A DNA stretch of 64,000 nucleotides from Clytia hemisphaerica (GCA_902728285.1 CACVBU010000758.1:1795768-1859767), one strand, 5' to 3'; shown: positions 43,783-54,650, numbered from the stretch's first letter. Notes: generated from the letters alone by a model not told the origin. Program-made: numbers and translations.

Positions 43783-46700
43783 ATGGTTTTGTTTGGAGGA
43801 AGAACATCTCAATATTTGTTATTGTTATTACTGAGTATTGTACCCATAAATGCTTCAAAATACTGGCAAAAGGTAGGGAAAGTTTTTTAGAGTTTGAATA
43901 AAGACTCTATCTAGCCCAGAAGGCTTCCTGATGGGATGACGGCGATTAAGTAGCTCGATAGTATATGCATAGTCATTATAATTACATACTTTCTTTATAA
44001 TGACTATATATGGGACATCTCAGTTTTTAGCTTTTGCGCCTGCGGACTGAAGAACAGATTGTAGTTGAAGATAAATTTGTTTGAAAATAGGGTATCTTAT
44101 CGGCCCTTTTTACGCTGGCCCTAATTTAACGCCGGCCCCTTTTACGCCGGCCCTTATTCCGCCACAGCCTACATTTCGGGCTCACGCCAATTAGGGCCGT
44201 AAATAACGCCAAAACTTGTAAAAATCGCAAAACAGTAAGTATTAACTAAAATTTACATTAAAGTGTCATCTTTCAGTATTAAACTGTTGAAAATTCCATT
44301 GAAAATCATTGATTTTCGTGAAGTTTTGGGTGTAGAGCATAGAATAAGAAAGCCGCGGACGGAATGATAACATCTGGATTTCTGTTGTTCTATCTCTGTC
44401 GTATTTGATGACTATTTGTTGATCAAGAAATAAGTAATGTAGCATCTTTAATGGTAAATTTTATTGGTTTGTCGTTAATACTTACTTCTCAGTGCATTTT
44501 AGACATCAATTATATGCCCTTGATAATACACTTGCATTATAAAATCATTGTACAGGAAAGATCAGCAATGAGAAATTTAAACAAGCACGAAATGGCTGGG
44601 CTGAAAGAACTCAAAAATTAATAAAGTGCATCGAAATGCCTTCACAATATTTCAGTGAAATCTTTTCAGAAATTAATGAAAAAAGTATATCAAGATAATT
44701 CTGTGAAAATTTCAAGCCAGCGCCTTCAAAATTTATCATTTAAACCGACATGAAAGTTGTCATCTTGAATATAATTCTTATAATTTTAATTTTGGCGAAA
44801 AACTATCGTTTCCACAAAATACCCCTAAAATATGTCCAAAATTAGTTCGAGTGTTCTATTGGGTAAAGATTCAAAGATATCTAGCAATAAAAAACCTTTT
44901 GTGAAGGTAAATAAGAAAAACTCAGAAACTATCTACCAATAATAAACTGACAATCTTGATGTTGTTACAAAGCTCGGAGACAGAGATAGAACCGCAATTA
45001 ACTGAGAAGACAATGTGGTATACATATTCCAGCCGTGGCTTTCTTATACTATGTGTAGGGTAAAAAAATGGATAGTTTTTATCCTTTAATCATGCCTAAA
45101 ATCCTTCAAATTGAGAAAAAATGGTCAAAAATTAGCTTCAAGTAGATTATGTTTCAGTGTTTTTCTTCAAAAAACGGTGACCTCTGTCAAATGCTCCTAG
45201 TCTGCTTCGCTGGATTTATCAAAAAGCAAAATTCGGTCAAAGAAGTAGACTGTAATCTAAGGGGGGGGGGGGGCTCAAATATGATTTTCCTCATTATCTA
45301 TGAAAATAGTCAACCAGGGACGAAACTGTTGAAGTTTATTCCAGGGGGGGGGGGTACTTAGGGAAAAATTGATGCTGGGTATGTGTGGACGATAAGGGTC
45401 AGTTTTTTCACCTTCCAAACTCTCTCTAAGATTACAAAAATCAGGAAGTTTTAAAGCAATCCCTCTAAGGTAGGTAAAACTCACGATCCTTAGGAATTTT
45501 TTTTGACATTTGAAAAAAATTCTCTCTAAGGGTAATACATTTTTTCAAAGATCGAAGTGCCTTTCTAAAGGTCTTTCTAAGGGGCATTTTCTCGCTAGAA
45601 TTTTTTTTTCTCTCTAAGGTTCGGTTTTCGAAGGTTCCGTCCTCGCATACCCCTCATCTGCCAGCCCTAGTATCCCCCTTGGAGTTTATTTTTCTAATAA
45701 ACTTTTGCATATTCACTCAAATCACTATGTTATAAATCTAATTTTGTACTGCTAAGATTAAAAATGATATGAAACTTGAGATATTAACCTTTTAAGTGCC
45801 AACGTCGGGTATATTGGACAGGGGCTATATAGTAATATCTAGTGTGAGTTAAAAATCATCATTTTTGATCTTACTCGTAGGAATTGGATTGGGCTTCATG
45901 ATCAAGAAAATAAAAATCAAAAGTGAGTCTTTACAGCGAGAATTTAAGCCAAAAAGTAACAAAAATTCAAAAATTTGACCAAGATCCACTTTTCTGAGAT
46001 TTTGACGAGTGATCCAAGAACCTTCAAATTTGGCACTGCTTTACTTGATTCTGTCCTCTAGCGAATAAATTTGAAGTTTTACTACTGGGCACCTTTCCGT
46101 CATTCAGTCAGGTCCGCGCAGGGAAGTGAAGAAGTTTAATCGATTCTATTTTTTTTCAGATTCCAGAGAACAATCATGGCATACAGCCAACCACTATAGT
46201 GAATGAAGGTAATTATTCTTTATATCAATACGTCCTTTTTCTAACGAAGACCCTCGAAAAACCCGGAATTTACCTACTGTCTGTTACGTAGTGAAACATA
46301 GTGGTTAAAATCCCGCTTTTTCGGGTGCTTCCGCTAGAAAACATGAAATTAACTAAGTGATTTTTGTAAAATCAAGGCTCAATTATAAAGGAAAGTGTCA
46401 ATAATGTCAAAAAAATGTACAAGCACGAATTCATACGCAAAATTATGTTTGAAGGAAAAACGAAAGAAATCTTCAACATATTTCGAAAATATCTCGTTTT
46501 TGAGAAGAAAAGTTTGAAGCTTGAAACTTCAAAAAACATTGTATTTTCAACTTTTTAAAAATTTTGGCAACCCTGTCTGATACAATTTCTCACAATTTAA
46601 CGAGTCAGTTATAAAAAAAAGGTGGAAATATTCAAATTGTTCAAAAAATGTTGTGTGCATAACTAGTGACATGTCCCTTCAAATTCAATTTTCCTGAATA

Positions 46701-47558
46701 ACTCTCCCCCAGAGGACACTGTTGTAATATTTTTAACATTTTTTTTTCAGCCGAAGATCTACAGCCAAACAATTTAGTTCTTTTCATTCCAATTCTATCG
46801 AATGAATGGATCGTACAATTACATTTCAAACTTCTTGCCGAGCATGCTGGTGAAAGCAAATGGTGTAATATAATACATGTCACAAAGGGTCAAAACAATA
46901 TTGTTTACGGAGATCGAACACCAGCCATTTTCTTTGATAAGGTAAATAAAAGATTTTGAAAAAAATCTTTATCGACCCTTCAACGCCAAAAATAGTTCAT
47001 CACCAAAATAAAATTTCTGCGTCGTTGAAATTTAATTCATTTTCACAATTATCCAAAATCAACTCTAATTTTTGTTTGAAGCACTAAATTCTAGGCAGAG
47101 AAAAAACCTTCTGCAATGTGCCAAAATTATTTCAAAAATACTTAGAAAAAAAATATATTTCTTTGATTCCTTCCTTCTTCTCACCAATTTAGTTGTCACT
47201 ATCAAACTTGCTATCTGCTTTTTACTTTCAGACGGACTGTATTTTTTATTCAATCATATTTAAACCAAATCTTTAGACAACTATGAGGCTAGGTATAGGA
47301 TCGGCAGTGAATGGCAGCAAAAATTACGCTCGGTATCCAACTGTCCAATACAACACCGAATACAATGTGGAGATTCACCAGCGAGACAAAAGTGGAGGTG
47401 TTTACAAATATTCCATCCTTCTCAATGGAGAAGAAATTCACTCAATAGATAATACACAAGCTCAACAATTTTATGACATGAAAGTTTACATTTCCGATCC
47501 TTGGTTCCCGGCATGCAATGGTTGGATTAAACATGTCAAAATTACTAACTTTTTATAA
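43783..47558 (+). CDS. Secreted beta-rich (ConA/LamG-like) protein, gene 1, 203 residues, 4 exons
   Basis: Exons 43783-43872, 46160-46208, 46751-46941 and 47277-47558; phases 0, 1, 0. Exon 1 is a signal peptide (MVLFGGRTSQYLLLLLLSIV..). Exons 3-4 encode a domain with FIPILSNEWIVQLHF, NIIHVTKG, VYGDRTPAIFF, GSAVNGSKNY and VYISDPW. From memory this order (..EW.V.F..GDR.PA.., S.VNG..NY, KVY.SDPW) occurs in many uncharacterised secreted proteins of marine invertebrates and looks like a concanavalin/LamG-type sandwich; I cannot name the family. Two cysteines (in KWCN and PACNG) may pair. The start is supported by the same ATG and signal peptide in gene 2. An ATG at 43739 in another frame is not conserved. 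Intron 1 holds a family H element and family E sequence. Function unknown; extracellular carbohydrate or protein binding is a guess. Confidence 0.85.
44088..45150. mobile_element. Family H partial copy, split by a 715-bp TIR element, in intron 1 of gene 1
   Basis: 44088-44337 matches the family H left arm and interior ('ttatcggccctttttacg', 'aaactgttgaaaat'). 45054-45150 resumes the interior ('atggtcaaaaatta'). Between them is an element with ends CATAGAATAAGAAAGCC (44338) and its near-inverse 'ggctttcttatactatg' (to 45053). It is flanked by TGTAGAG (44331-44337) and TGTAGGG (45054-45060). Confidence 0.65.
45258..45690. repeat. Family E element (CTCTCTAAGG iterons)
   Basis: G runs near 45260 and 45345, then 'ctctctaagg' variants near 45420, 45465, 45525, 45565, 45580 and 45615, and a C-rich end 'cagccctagtatcccccttg'. 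It lies in intron 1 of gene 1. A truncated relative with the same right end is at 50724-50880 in intron 1 of gene 2. Confidence 0.55.
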
Positions 47559-47568
47559 TATTTTATTT

Positions 47569-47574
47569 ATTAAA
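47569..47574 (+). terminator. Gene 1 polyadenylation signal ATTAAA
   Basis: ATTAAA 11 bp after the stop codon. Gene 2 lacks it at the same place, where the sequence has diverged. Confidence 0.4.
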
Positions 47575-48855
47575 GATCTTAAGGAACGTTTTTAGTACCT
47601 TAAAGATGGATATTTTGAGACGAATTTAATTCTAGCAGATGGTTGAAAAAGTTTTTTCGTAACAAATTTAATTGGTGGTTATAGGGTAATATTTCTTGCT
47701 AAAAATCGTTATTCTAAGACAAAAAAGTAAAATCAAATTATGAAAAGAACTTTAAAAATGCACATTTTTTCAGCGTTTTACGGTTAAAATCTCATTGTGA
47801 AACAAGACTTCGTTTTAGAGATATGAAGCTTCAAGCACGCCAAGTTGGAGATTAAAAAAAATTGAGATGGAATATTTTCAAAGCAAAAAAGCTAATTAAT
47901 CAACGTTTGATTGACAGCTCTCTTTTATGCGATTTTGATGAATTTTTTTCAATTTTAATGGTTAAACCTATGCACATCGGGGATGTCCTTAATTTGGACC
48001 GAAAACACAAAATACTACTTTGTCACGCCTTTTTATTCATTAAAAATGTTCACAACTCGGATCCCAACCGTGATGAGGATAGGAAAGAGCGATCTCTCAA
48101 AGACCTTGTTCACAGTCGTAAATTTTCTTTAAAAGCCTTAACACTAATTGACCACTTATTTTTTTAGAAATACCCAATTAGTAGTAGTTTATAAAAAAAA
48201 ATATAATAAAACATATTACTTGTTATCCAAATCCTTACTAAGATTAGCGTCACTCTTACGGGATTTTCCCGTCATTTTCCCGGGTTAGGCGGCATCGGAT
48301 TTAAATGGGCTTTGTTCTAAAGGTACAGAAAATCAGGGAATGTAAGGGAAAGGTAATCTTATGCAAAACAAAAATAACATATTTTCAGCTTTTCGAAATA
48401 TTCATATTTTGTCATAATATACGAAGCATAACCAGGTAACTTTTAACACGCTCATTTTTAGAAATTTAGGGGGGAAATGTTTGACGTCATAATTGTTTAG
48501 GAGGTATTAGTGTTATTTATAGCTTTATTCCTTCAAGAGCAATGTATCAAAATTTGCCAGTTTAACCACAATGATTTATGTATCGACTTTTGTGCTCTTA
48601 CAAAAATCGTATGTATTATCTAAAACGAAAAGTTTTTCTTTGATTCCATTTATCAAAGTCACACCTTTTAAAGATCAATTTATTTGTTATATAATATCAC
48701 ACTTGAGGGAAAGAACATAATTGAAAAGACATAAAAAACACTTAGTAGAAACCACTCTTATCTGTTTGTTTATTCTCCTCGTGCATAAATTACGAGAAAG
48801 AAGAAAAAAATGAATGGGTGACCGGTTAATGATATGTGGCGAAGTAGTGCTATGC
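47575..48855. other. No gene; end of the duplicated block at about 47960
   Basis: 47760-47960 aligns with 53360-53560, so the segmental duplication extends about 400 bp past the gene. A 101-codon frame at 47862-48167 is broken in the second copy, so I do not call it. 47960-48855 has no recognised content. Confidence 0.45.
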
Positions 48856-49309
48856 AAACCTTCCAACCTAATTTAGATCGCTTCCAAATCATTTGTGGTT
48901 GTAAGACTTCGTGGGAGTTGCCCTTTTTTTCAAATATTATGACTTTGATTGTAGAAAATACCGAAATTTTTGTAAGAAAACATTTTTGCACTGATTAATT
49001 CCTGATGCTTTTTTTCTTTTCTAGTTGACATTTCTGGCATTACGTTTATTCCGGTTCGTAAAATTTCCTTTTCATTTCAACTTAAACTTTAAAAACACTC
49101 TTCAAACAGTTCTTGTAAGATTTTTTTAGGAGTTGAGGGTAAAAAAATAACAGCCTGAAAGTCGATGGAGATTGATATTCCCAGGTATAAAAATGGGCCA
49201 AAATATCGTCCCCGTTGAAATAATATTCTCTAAAAAGTCGAGTTTCAGTCATTTATTTTTATCCCCACTGGCTGAAAAAATCTTAACGGGTCTGTGAGAA
49301 GGGGGTGTG
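48856..49309. repeat. Family L plus chimeric family A copy
   Basis: The L part (48860-49140) runs into family A sequence at the same junction as 41262 ('gagggtaaaaaaataacag'). After 45 bp of minus-oriented A sequence the copy switches to plus-oriented A ('tgggccaaaatatcgtcccc') and ends 'gggtctgtgagaagggggtgt'. This looks like a recombination or inversion product. Confidence 0.65.
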
Positions 49310-49554
49310 GTTTCGTAGAGGCCCTGGAATTTTGATGGCACAATTGATGATGTTTGACAACTTCGTGAATTCGAGTAGCACCTTGTATAAGTTTTGGTTC
49401 CTTAATAGTTCATTAGGTGTTTATCCAAAAATACCAACTTCCTTGGTAATTAAGATGAAGAGCAATAGAATAGCCTAGAAATCTAAGCTAGTTTGATTCA
49501 GTTACTAATTTGTTGGTGTGACTGAAAGCCTTGTAAAAAATGTATGAAAAGTGA

Positions 49555-49650
49555 GTTCCAAGGCACAAGGAGGAGAGGTAGACCAGCGAAAAGATGGCAA
49601 GATGTTATTAGGGAAGACACTGACCATTGGCAGAACAGTACGTTTGCAAT
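49555..49650 (+). pseudogene. LINE reverse-transcriptase C-terminal fragment
   Basis: One frame reads QGTRRRGRPAKRWQDVIRED, followed by TDHWQNSTF. The R-R-G-R-P-x-K-R-W-x-D motif is typical of the region after the reverse-transcriptase domain in several LINE clades. No upstream polymerase motifs are present. The corresponding position near gene 1 (43290-43330) keeps only 'ggaagacactgg'. The fragment therefore predates the gene duplication. Confidence 0.7.
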
Positions 49651-49891
49651 ATATTGAATTGGCATGAGAAGGTCAACAAGTGGGTGAAACCTCACTCAGA
49701 GGTGTGCCAGGGTTTTTCCGAAACTTTCCCCGGACATACCCAGTGGCGTAGACAAAAAGTAGGCAAAATTTGTCTAGAAGCGGAGATTTCTTTAACAATA
49801 TCATAAATTGCGCCGTGAAACATTTCTAACACTTTTGAGACTGAATTTGGAACTCTCCTGTCTATTATGAAATGTATAGTCATTTATAATG

Positions 49892-49900
49892 TATAAATAG
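49892..49900 (+). promoter_or_regulatory. TATA box of secreted-protein gene 2
   Basis: TATAAATAG, 242 bp before the ATG, in sequence closely matching the gene 1 promoter. Confidence 0.65.
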
Positions 49901-50133
49901 TGAATGAAGTATTTTTCCTGATTTATATTTTTTTCCCGATACAATTGCAAGATGGTAAGTTGTCAAGGATAAATTGAGCACTCTTCAAATCAATCAACAA
50001 ATATTTTCCTCATTCCCTCATTTAGTATTAAATTAAATTAATATTACTTTTTTTAGACGAAAAGTTATTATTCAGACAAATCTAAGTACATGGTTCGTTG
50101 AATTCTCATTCGACGGATGCAGACTAAATAGCT

Positions 50134-53100
50134 ATGGTTTTGTTTGGAGGAAGGAAATCTCAATATTTTCTATTGGTATTGTTGAGTATTGTACGCATAA
50201 ATGCTTCAAAATGTTGGCCAAAGGTAAGGAAAGTTTTTTAGAGTTTGAATAAAGACTCTATCTAGCCTTGATTGGATGACGGCGATTAAGTAGCTCGATA
50301 GTATATGCATGGTCATTATAATTACATAGTTTCTTTATAATGACTATGGTACATGGGAAATCTCAGTTTTTAGCTTTCGCGCCTGCGGACTGAAAAAAAG
50401 ATTCTAGTTGTTTTGCGAATATAAAAGATTAGACTAGCAAACTAGTATGTTAATTAATCATGTCAGAGGGCGGGAACATAAAGGCGGCGGGCGTTTGCTA
50501 GAATAGGAGCTGCGTAGGAGAGCGAGCAAAAATTGGTGAGAGGTTGCTTTCAGCCCTTGCCGCCGACAAATTTTTCCTACGCTTACCTAACTCCTGCGCT
50601 CACTTCTCCCGCGTGATACCGTTCCAGCCCGACTGGCGTGCCAGTCTAATAAAAGATTCATGTGGCAATGTTTATGTTTGAAAAGAGGGTATTGCTAATC
50701 CTTTTTTGATGTTTTTTTTTCGTTTTTTATCAAACCCGGGGAGGGGATTCCTTCGATTCCAAAACGTGCAGTGCTTTTTCAAAAATGGAAAAACTTTCGG
50801 TTTTCGAGGATCCTGTTCGCACTTCCTCATCTTCTGCCAACCCTAGTACCCCCCTGGGTTATTTATCTGATAAAGATTTGCATATTCACTCAATTCAACT
50901 ATGTTCGAAATTTGATTTTAGTCCATAATAAAATCCTTTCCTTCAAAAACACAAAGAAAATGGAGTGAAGAAGTTCAATTCTATTTTTTTTCAGATTCCA
51001 GAGAACAATCATGGCATACAGCCAACCACTATAGTGAATGAAGGTAAGTATTTTTTATATCAATACGTCCTTTTTCTAACAAAGAATGTTTTTAGAAAAA
51101 GTATAAAAGAATACTTTTTCAATGGTACTAAAAACCCTTGTCTAACTCTAGTCTAATTGTCTAATTTTAGCTTTCAGCAAAGATTTATTATACACTGGAT
51201 ATACAGGGTGTCCCTAATAAAAGTATCGAGTTTGAACATGCGATTGAGTAGAAAGTTTTAAGTGTGTATTCACAAAATTGTATTTTAAGCTCTCCCTCTT
51301 TTTTCTTTGTCATTACGTAACAATAAAAACATACCCTGCCTGTTTACAAATGCAACGAAATTACGATCATGAGAAAAACGCAACAATTAAAACATGTTTG
51401 TAAAGAATCGTATGTAAAACTATGAAAATAATAAAAATGGAATGTATGGAACAATAAAAAAGTAAAACTAGGCAGCGGTAGAAATTGATTAATTTATACG
51501 TTGTAACTACCTTTTGTAATGAGCCTATGTGATGGAGAACAACGTTCTTATATTTTAGCGATAACACACACAAACTTTTTTACTCAATTGCATGTTCAAA
51601 CTCGATACTTTTATTAGGGACACCCTGTACAAGTAACAGATTTTTGCTGATTTCTCGTGTACTAGCTATGTCCGCAGTAATGATAGTATTGCTCACTCTC
51701 CTTCCCTCATTAAATGGTTTTTCGAAGCATTTTTATTGCATTTCTTATCGAAAACCACTCATCCAATTCCCAAAGGAGACTTAAAACTTTCCTGTGAGAG
51801 TCATATTCTTTCACTTAATTGCTAATTATAAGTCGTTATGACGTTTCAAGCTGTGAGAAAGATACAAAAGACGTCTTGTGTATAAGAAATTTAACGTTGA
51901 CACCGGAAATTTTCAAACTTCAACCTAAAAAAAACCACCTTGCCACCACGTGCCTCCAAAGGATTTTCATACCACAGTGGAGCCAAGACACTCAATTATT
52001 ATGTATGTTAATTTCAGCTCTTCTGGGAACAGCCTTGGAAAGATATTTCCAATTCAAAATTTTGTGTCACTATAAGCATTTTGGCTGGATATCTTGTCTA
52101 AAGATATTTTTCTCTCATTAGATTTCACAAATGTATCTGGCTTGGAATACTAGCCTTACTTTCAAACTCTTTTTTCTGCAAATGTACAAAAAGAAAGAGC
52201 TAGAGAACTTTTTAAAAATAAGGCAGATAAACATTTTTAAAATCAGACATCTTCGAGCCGCCATGACAGTTGTCCTTTGCGGACAAAGCTAGAACATCAA
52301 TTGTTTTCTGAAACAAAGGACATACAATGATCGCTCTCCATCGTTTTATGAGTCGTTTATCCAGTGTATAATAAATCTTTGCTTTCAGATTTAATAAAAA
52401 AACGTTGGAAATTTTGAAATTGTTCAAAAAATGTTGCGTGCATAACTAGTGACACGTCCCTTTAAATCCTATTTTCCTGAATAACTCTCCCCCAGAGGAC
52501 ACTGTTGTAATATTTTTAACATTTTTTTTTCAGCCGAAGATCTACAGCCAAACAATTTACTTCTTTTCATTCCAATTCTATCCAATGAATGGATTGTACA
52601 ATTACATTTCAAAATTCTTACCGAGCATGCTGGTGGAAGCAATTGGTGTAATATAATACATGTCACAAAGGGTCAAAACAATTTTGTTTACGGAGATCGA
52701 ACACCAGCCACCTTCTTTAATAAGGTGAAAAAGTTTTTGAAAAAAATCTTTATCAACCCTTCAACGCCAAAATAAAATTTCTGCCTCATTGAAATCTTAT
52801 TCATTTTCACAATTATCCAAAATCACCTATAATTTTTGTTTGAAGCACTAAATTCTAGGCAGAGAAAAAACCTTCTGCAATGTGCCAAAATTAATTCAAA
52901 AATACTTTAAAAAAAACTTTAAATTAATATTTCTTTGATTCCTTCCTTCTTCTCGCCGAATTAGTTCACGCCATTTAACTTATTTGCTTTTTACTTTCAG
53001 ACGGACTGTATTTTTTATTTAATCATATTTGAAAAATCTTTAGGCAACTTCGCTACTAAGTATAGGATCGGCAGTGAATGGCAGCAAAAATTACGCTCGG

Positions 53101-53325
53101 TATCTAACAGTCCAATACAACACCGAATACAATGTGGAGATTCACCAGCGATACAAAAGTGGAGGTGTTTACAAATATTCCACTCTTCTCAATGGAGAAG
53201 AAATTCACTCAACAGATAATACACAAGCTCAACAATTTTATGACATGAAAGTTTACATTTCCGATCCTTGGCTTCCGGCATGCAATGGTTGGATTAAATA
53301 TATCAAAATTACTAACTTTTTATAA
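50134..53325 (+). CDS. Secreted beta-rich (ConA/LamG-like) protein, gene 2, 203 residues, 4 exons
   Basis: Exons 50134-50223, 50995-51043, 52534-52724 and 53044-53325 have exactly the same lengths (90, 49, 191, 282 bp) and phases as gene 1. The protein matches gene 1 at 178 of 203 positions by hand count. Both cysteines of the domain are kept (NWCN, PACNG), and exon 1 gains one (KCWPK). Exon 2 is identical in nucleotide sequence to gene 1. No stops or frameshifts are present, so it appears functional. Introns 1 and 2 carry insertions absent from gene 1 (50431-50648 and 51176-52383). Tandem duplication in the same orientation with a 6.35-kb offset is clear; the product's role is unknown. Confidence 0.85.
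50431..50648. mobile_element. Family I TIR element, copy 2, in intron 1 of gene 2
   Basis: It shares the ends and interior of 6227-6462. The 10-bp sequence ATAAAAGATT flanks it exactly at 50421-50430 and 50649-50658. It is absent from gene 1, so it inserted after the duplication (or was lost from gene 1). Confidence 0.85.
51176..52383. mobile_element. 1.2-kb TIR element in intron 2 of gene 2
   Basis: AGCAAAGATTTATTATACAC.. at 51176-51201 is inverted exactly at 52358-52383 (26 bp). It contains a nested mariner-type MITE (51204-51627). A 100-codon frame (51819-52121) has no recognised domain. Sequence on both sides aligns with intron 2 of gene 1, which lacks the element. A diverged inverted copy lies at about 61680-62306. 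Confidence 0.75.
51204..51627. mobile_element. mariner-type MITE, 424 bp, nested
   Basis: CAGGGTGTCCCTAATAAAAG starts an inverted repeat of about 46 bp with one mismatch. TA flanks both ends (51202-51203 and 51628-51629). Ends starting CAGGGTGTCCC with a TA target are typical of mariner-family non-autonomous elements. No transposase frame remains. Confidence 0.85.
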
Positions 53326-53934
53326 TTTTTTATGGACTTTTAGAATTTTATAGCTAAAAAGGCACATTTATTCAGCGTTTTACGGTGAAAATCTCATTGT
53401 GAAACAAGACTTAGTTTTAGCGATATGAAGCTTCAAGTACGCCAATTTGGAGATTAAAAAAAATTGAGATGGAAAACTTTCAAAGCAAAAAAGCTAATTA
53501 ATTAATGTTTGATTGACAGCTCTCTTTTATGCGATTTTGATGAAATTTTTTAATTTTAATGGTTAAAACTATGCATTTTCAAAGTCTAATACATAGCTCG
53601 TTAATGAAAAGCTGGTTGAATATAATTCTTGCAGCATTTTTGTCACTTTTCAGGGTAAAAGTTCCGACAGGGTTCCAAATTTACCAAGCATTCATACCTG
53701 ACAGGGTCCACTTTTCAAGCTCCAGCGGGACATCCCTACCTCGCCCGCCAGGGGAGCGCACCTCTGACATATGATTTAGTATTTAACGGTATTAGATTAA
53801 AACTTTGATATAACGATAACTACTGACGATTATATTACGTAATTATAACAATAATGTCTTCAATTTGTAAAACTATATGAAGACCAAGCCACTTAAAATC
53901 AATTGCACATTTTAAACATGCATATTTTTTCTTG
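53326..53934. other. End of duplicated block, then family D fragment
   Basis: 53360-53560 aligns with 47760-47960. 53640-53765 carries 'ccgacagggttccaaattta', 'cctgacagggtccactttt' and 'gccaggggagcgcacc', matching family D at 25115-25515. Confidence 0.55.
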
Positions 53935-53939
53935 TACAT

Positions 53940-54115
53940 ATGTTGTGCGCAGTTTTGTAATTTTTGCGCACTTTTGTAATTTCTGCCCTGTTTTGTAATT
54001 TTTTTGTGCACTTTTGTAATTTCTGCGCAGTTTTGTATTTTTTCTGCAATTTTGTAAATTTGAGCTGCGCACTTTTGTAATTGCCCCCCTTGCGCACTTT
54101 TGCAATTTCAGAAAA
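53940..54115. repeat. Minisatellite of TGCGCACTTTTGTAATTT units
   Basis: About eight degenerate 17-22 bp units of 'gcgca.ttttgtaattt' in tandem, followed by a poly(T) run of about 20 at 54139. The antisense frames of 74-93 codons (53899-54180) are translations of the array (repeated 'NYKTAQ'-like units) and not a gene. Confidence 0.8.
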
Positions 54116-54279
54116 AAATCGTACATTTTTATCCAATTTTTTTTTTTTTTTTTTTTTATTTCAATCTCTTTTATCACCAAGAATTGGTATAAATATATGC
54201 GTTAAAAATTTGTTCTCTAGATATATCATATAGATTATCTACAAGTTTTCGTTTTTCATAAAAAAAAGAAATGTTAAAA

Positions 54280-54650
54280 AGGCACTCATGTGGGATTACC
54301 GGGTGTCTAAAGGAGAGATTGCGCTGTCAAACGGGGCCTACCCGAAGGTACTGCAGCAATCTTGCCTTCAGGACTACCACGTGGCCCCCATGAGGCCGAA
54401 CGGCCTAAAAAAAATCTAGAGGAAGCACACTAAAGGAATCCCCGTTGATTTGAGACGCTCGGGGAATTGCTCCAAAAAGAATATTAGAAAAAGGACTAAA
54501 GAGAACAAAACAAAACAAAACAAAAACCGCACAGTTCGTAGTTCGAAGTGTAAGATTCTAAGTACGTAGTGATGTCAAACAAGTGATGTCGTATCAACCT
54601 TACAAATAAAAACAAAAAAAAAACAAAAAAAAAAAACAAACGATATTCTA
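54280..54650 (+). other. GC-richer retroposon-like segment with A-rich tail
   Basis: 54290-54420 is clearly more GC-rich than its surroundings and has no long frame. It is followed by 'acaaaacaaaacaaaac' and, further on, an A-rich '(aaac)n' stretch to about 54645. This looks like the 3' end of a non-LTR retroelement or a SINE. I see no tRNA boxes and cannot assign a family. Confidence 0.4.

Noticed and set aside
43739..43880. Upstream ATG in another frame of secreted-protein gene 1
   Set aside because: The equivalent frame in gene 2 stops after three codons, whereas the ATG at 43783 and its signal peptide are kept in both.
47226..47276. Alternative acceptor for exon 4 of gene 1 at the first 'cag' (47231)
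   Set aside because: It keeps phase 0 but runs into an in-frame TAG at the second acceptor; using the second site gives matching exons in both paralogues.
47862..48167. 101-codon open frame downstream of gene 1
   Set aside because: The matching sequence after gene 2 is interrupted by early stops, so coding is not conserved.
51819..52121. 100-codon frame in intron 2 of gene 2
   Set aside because: It lies within a transposable element, and the diverged copy at 61680-62306 does not keep it open.
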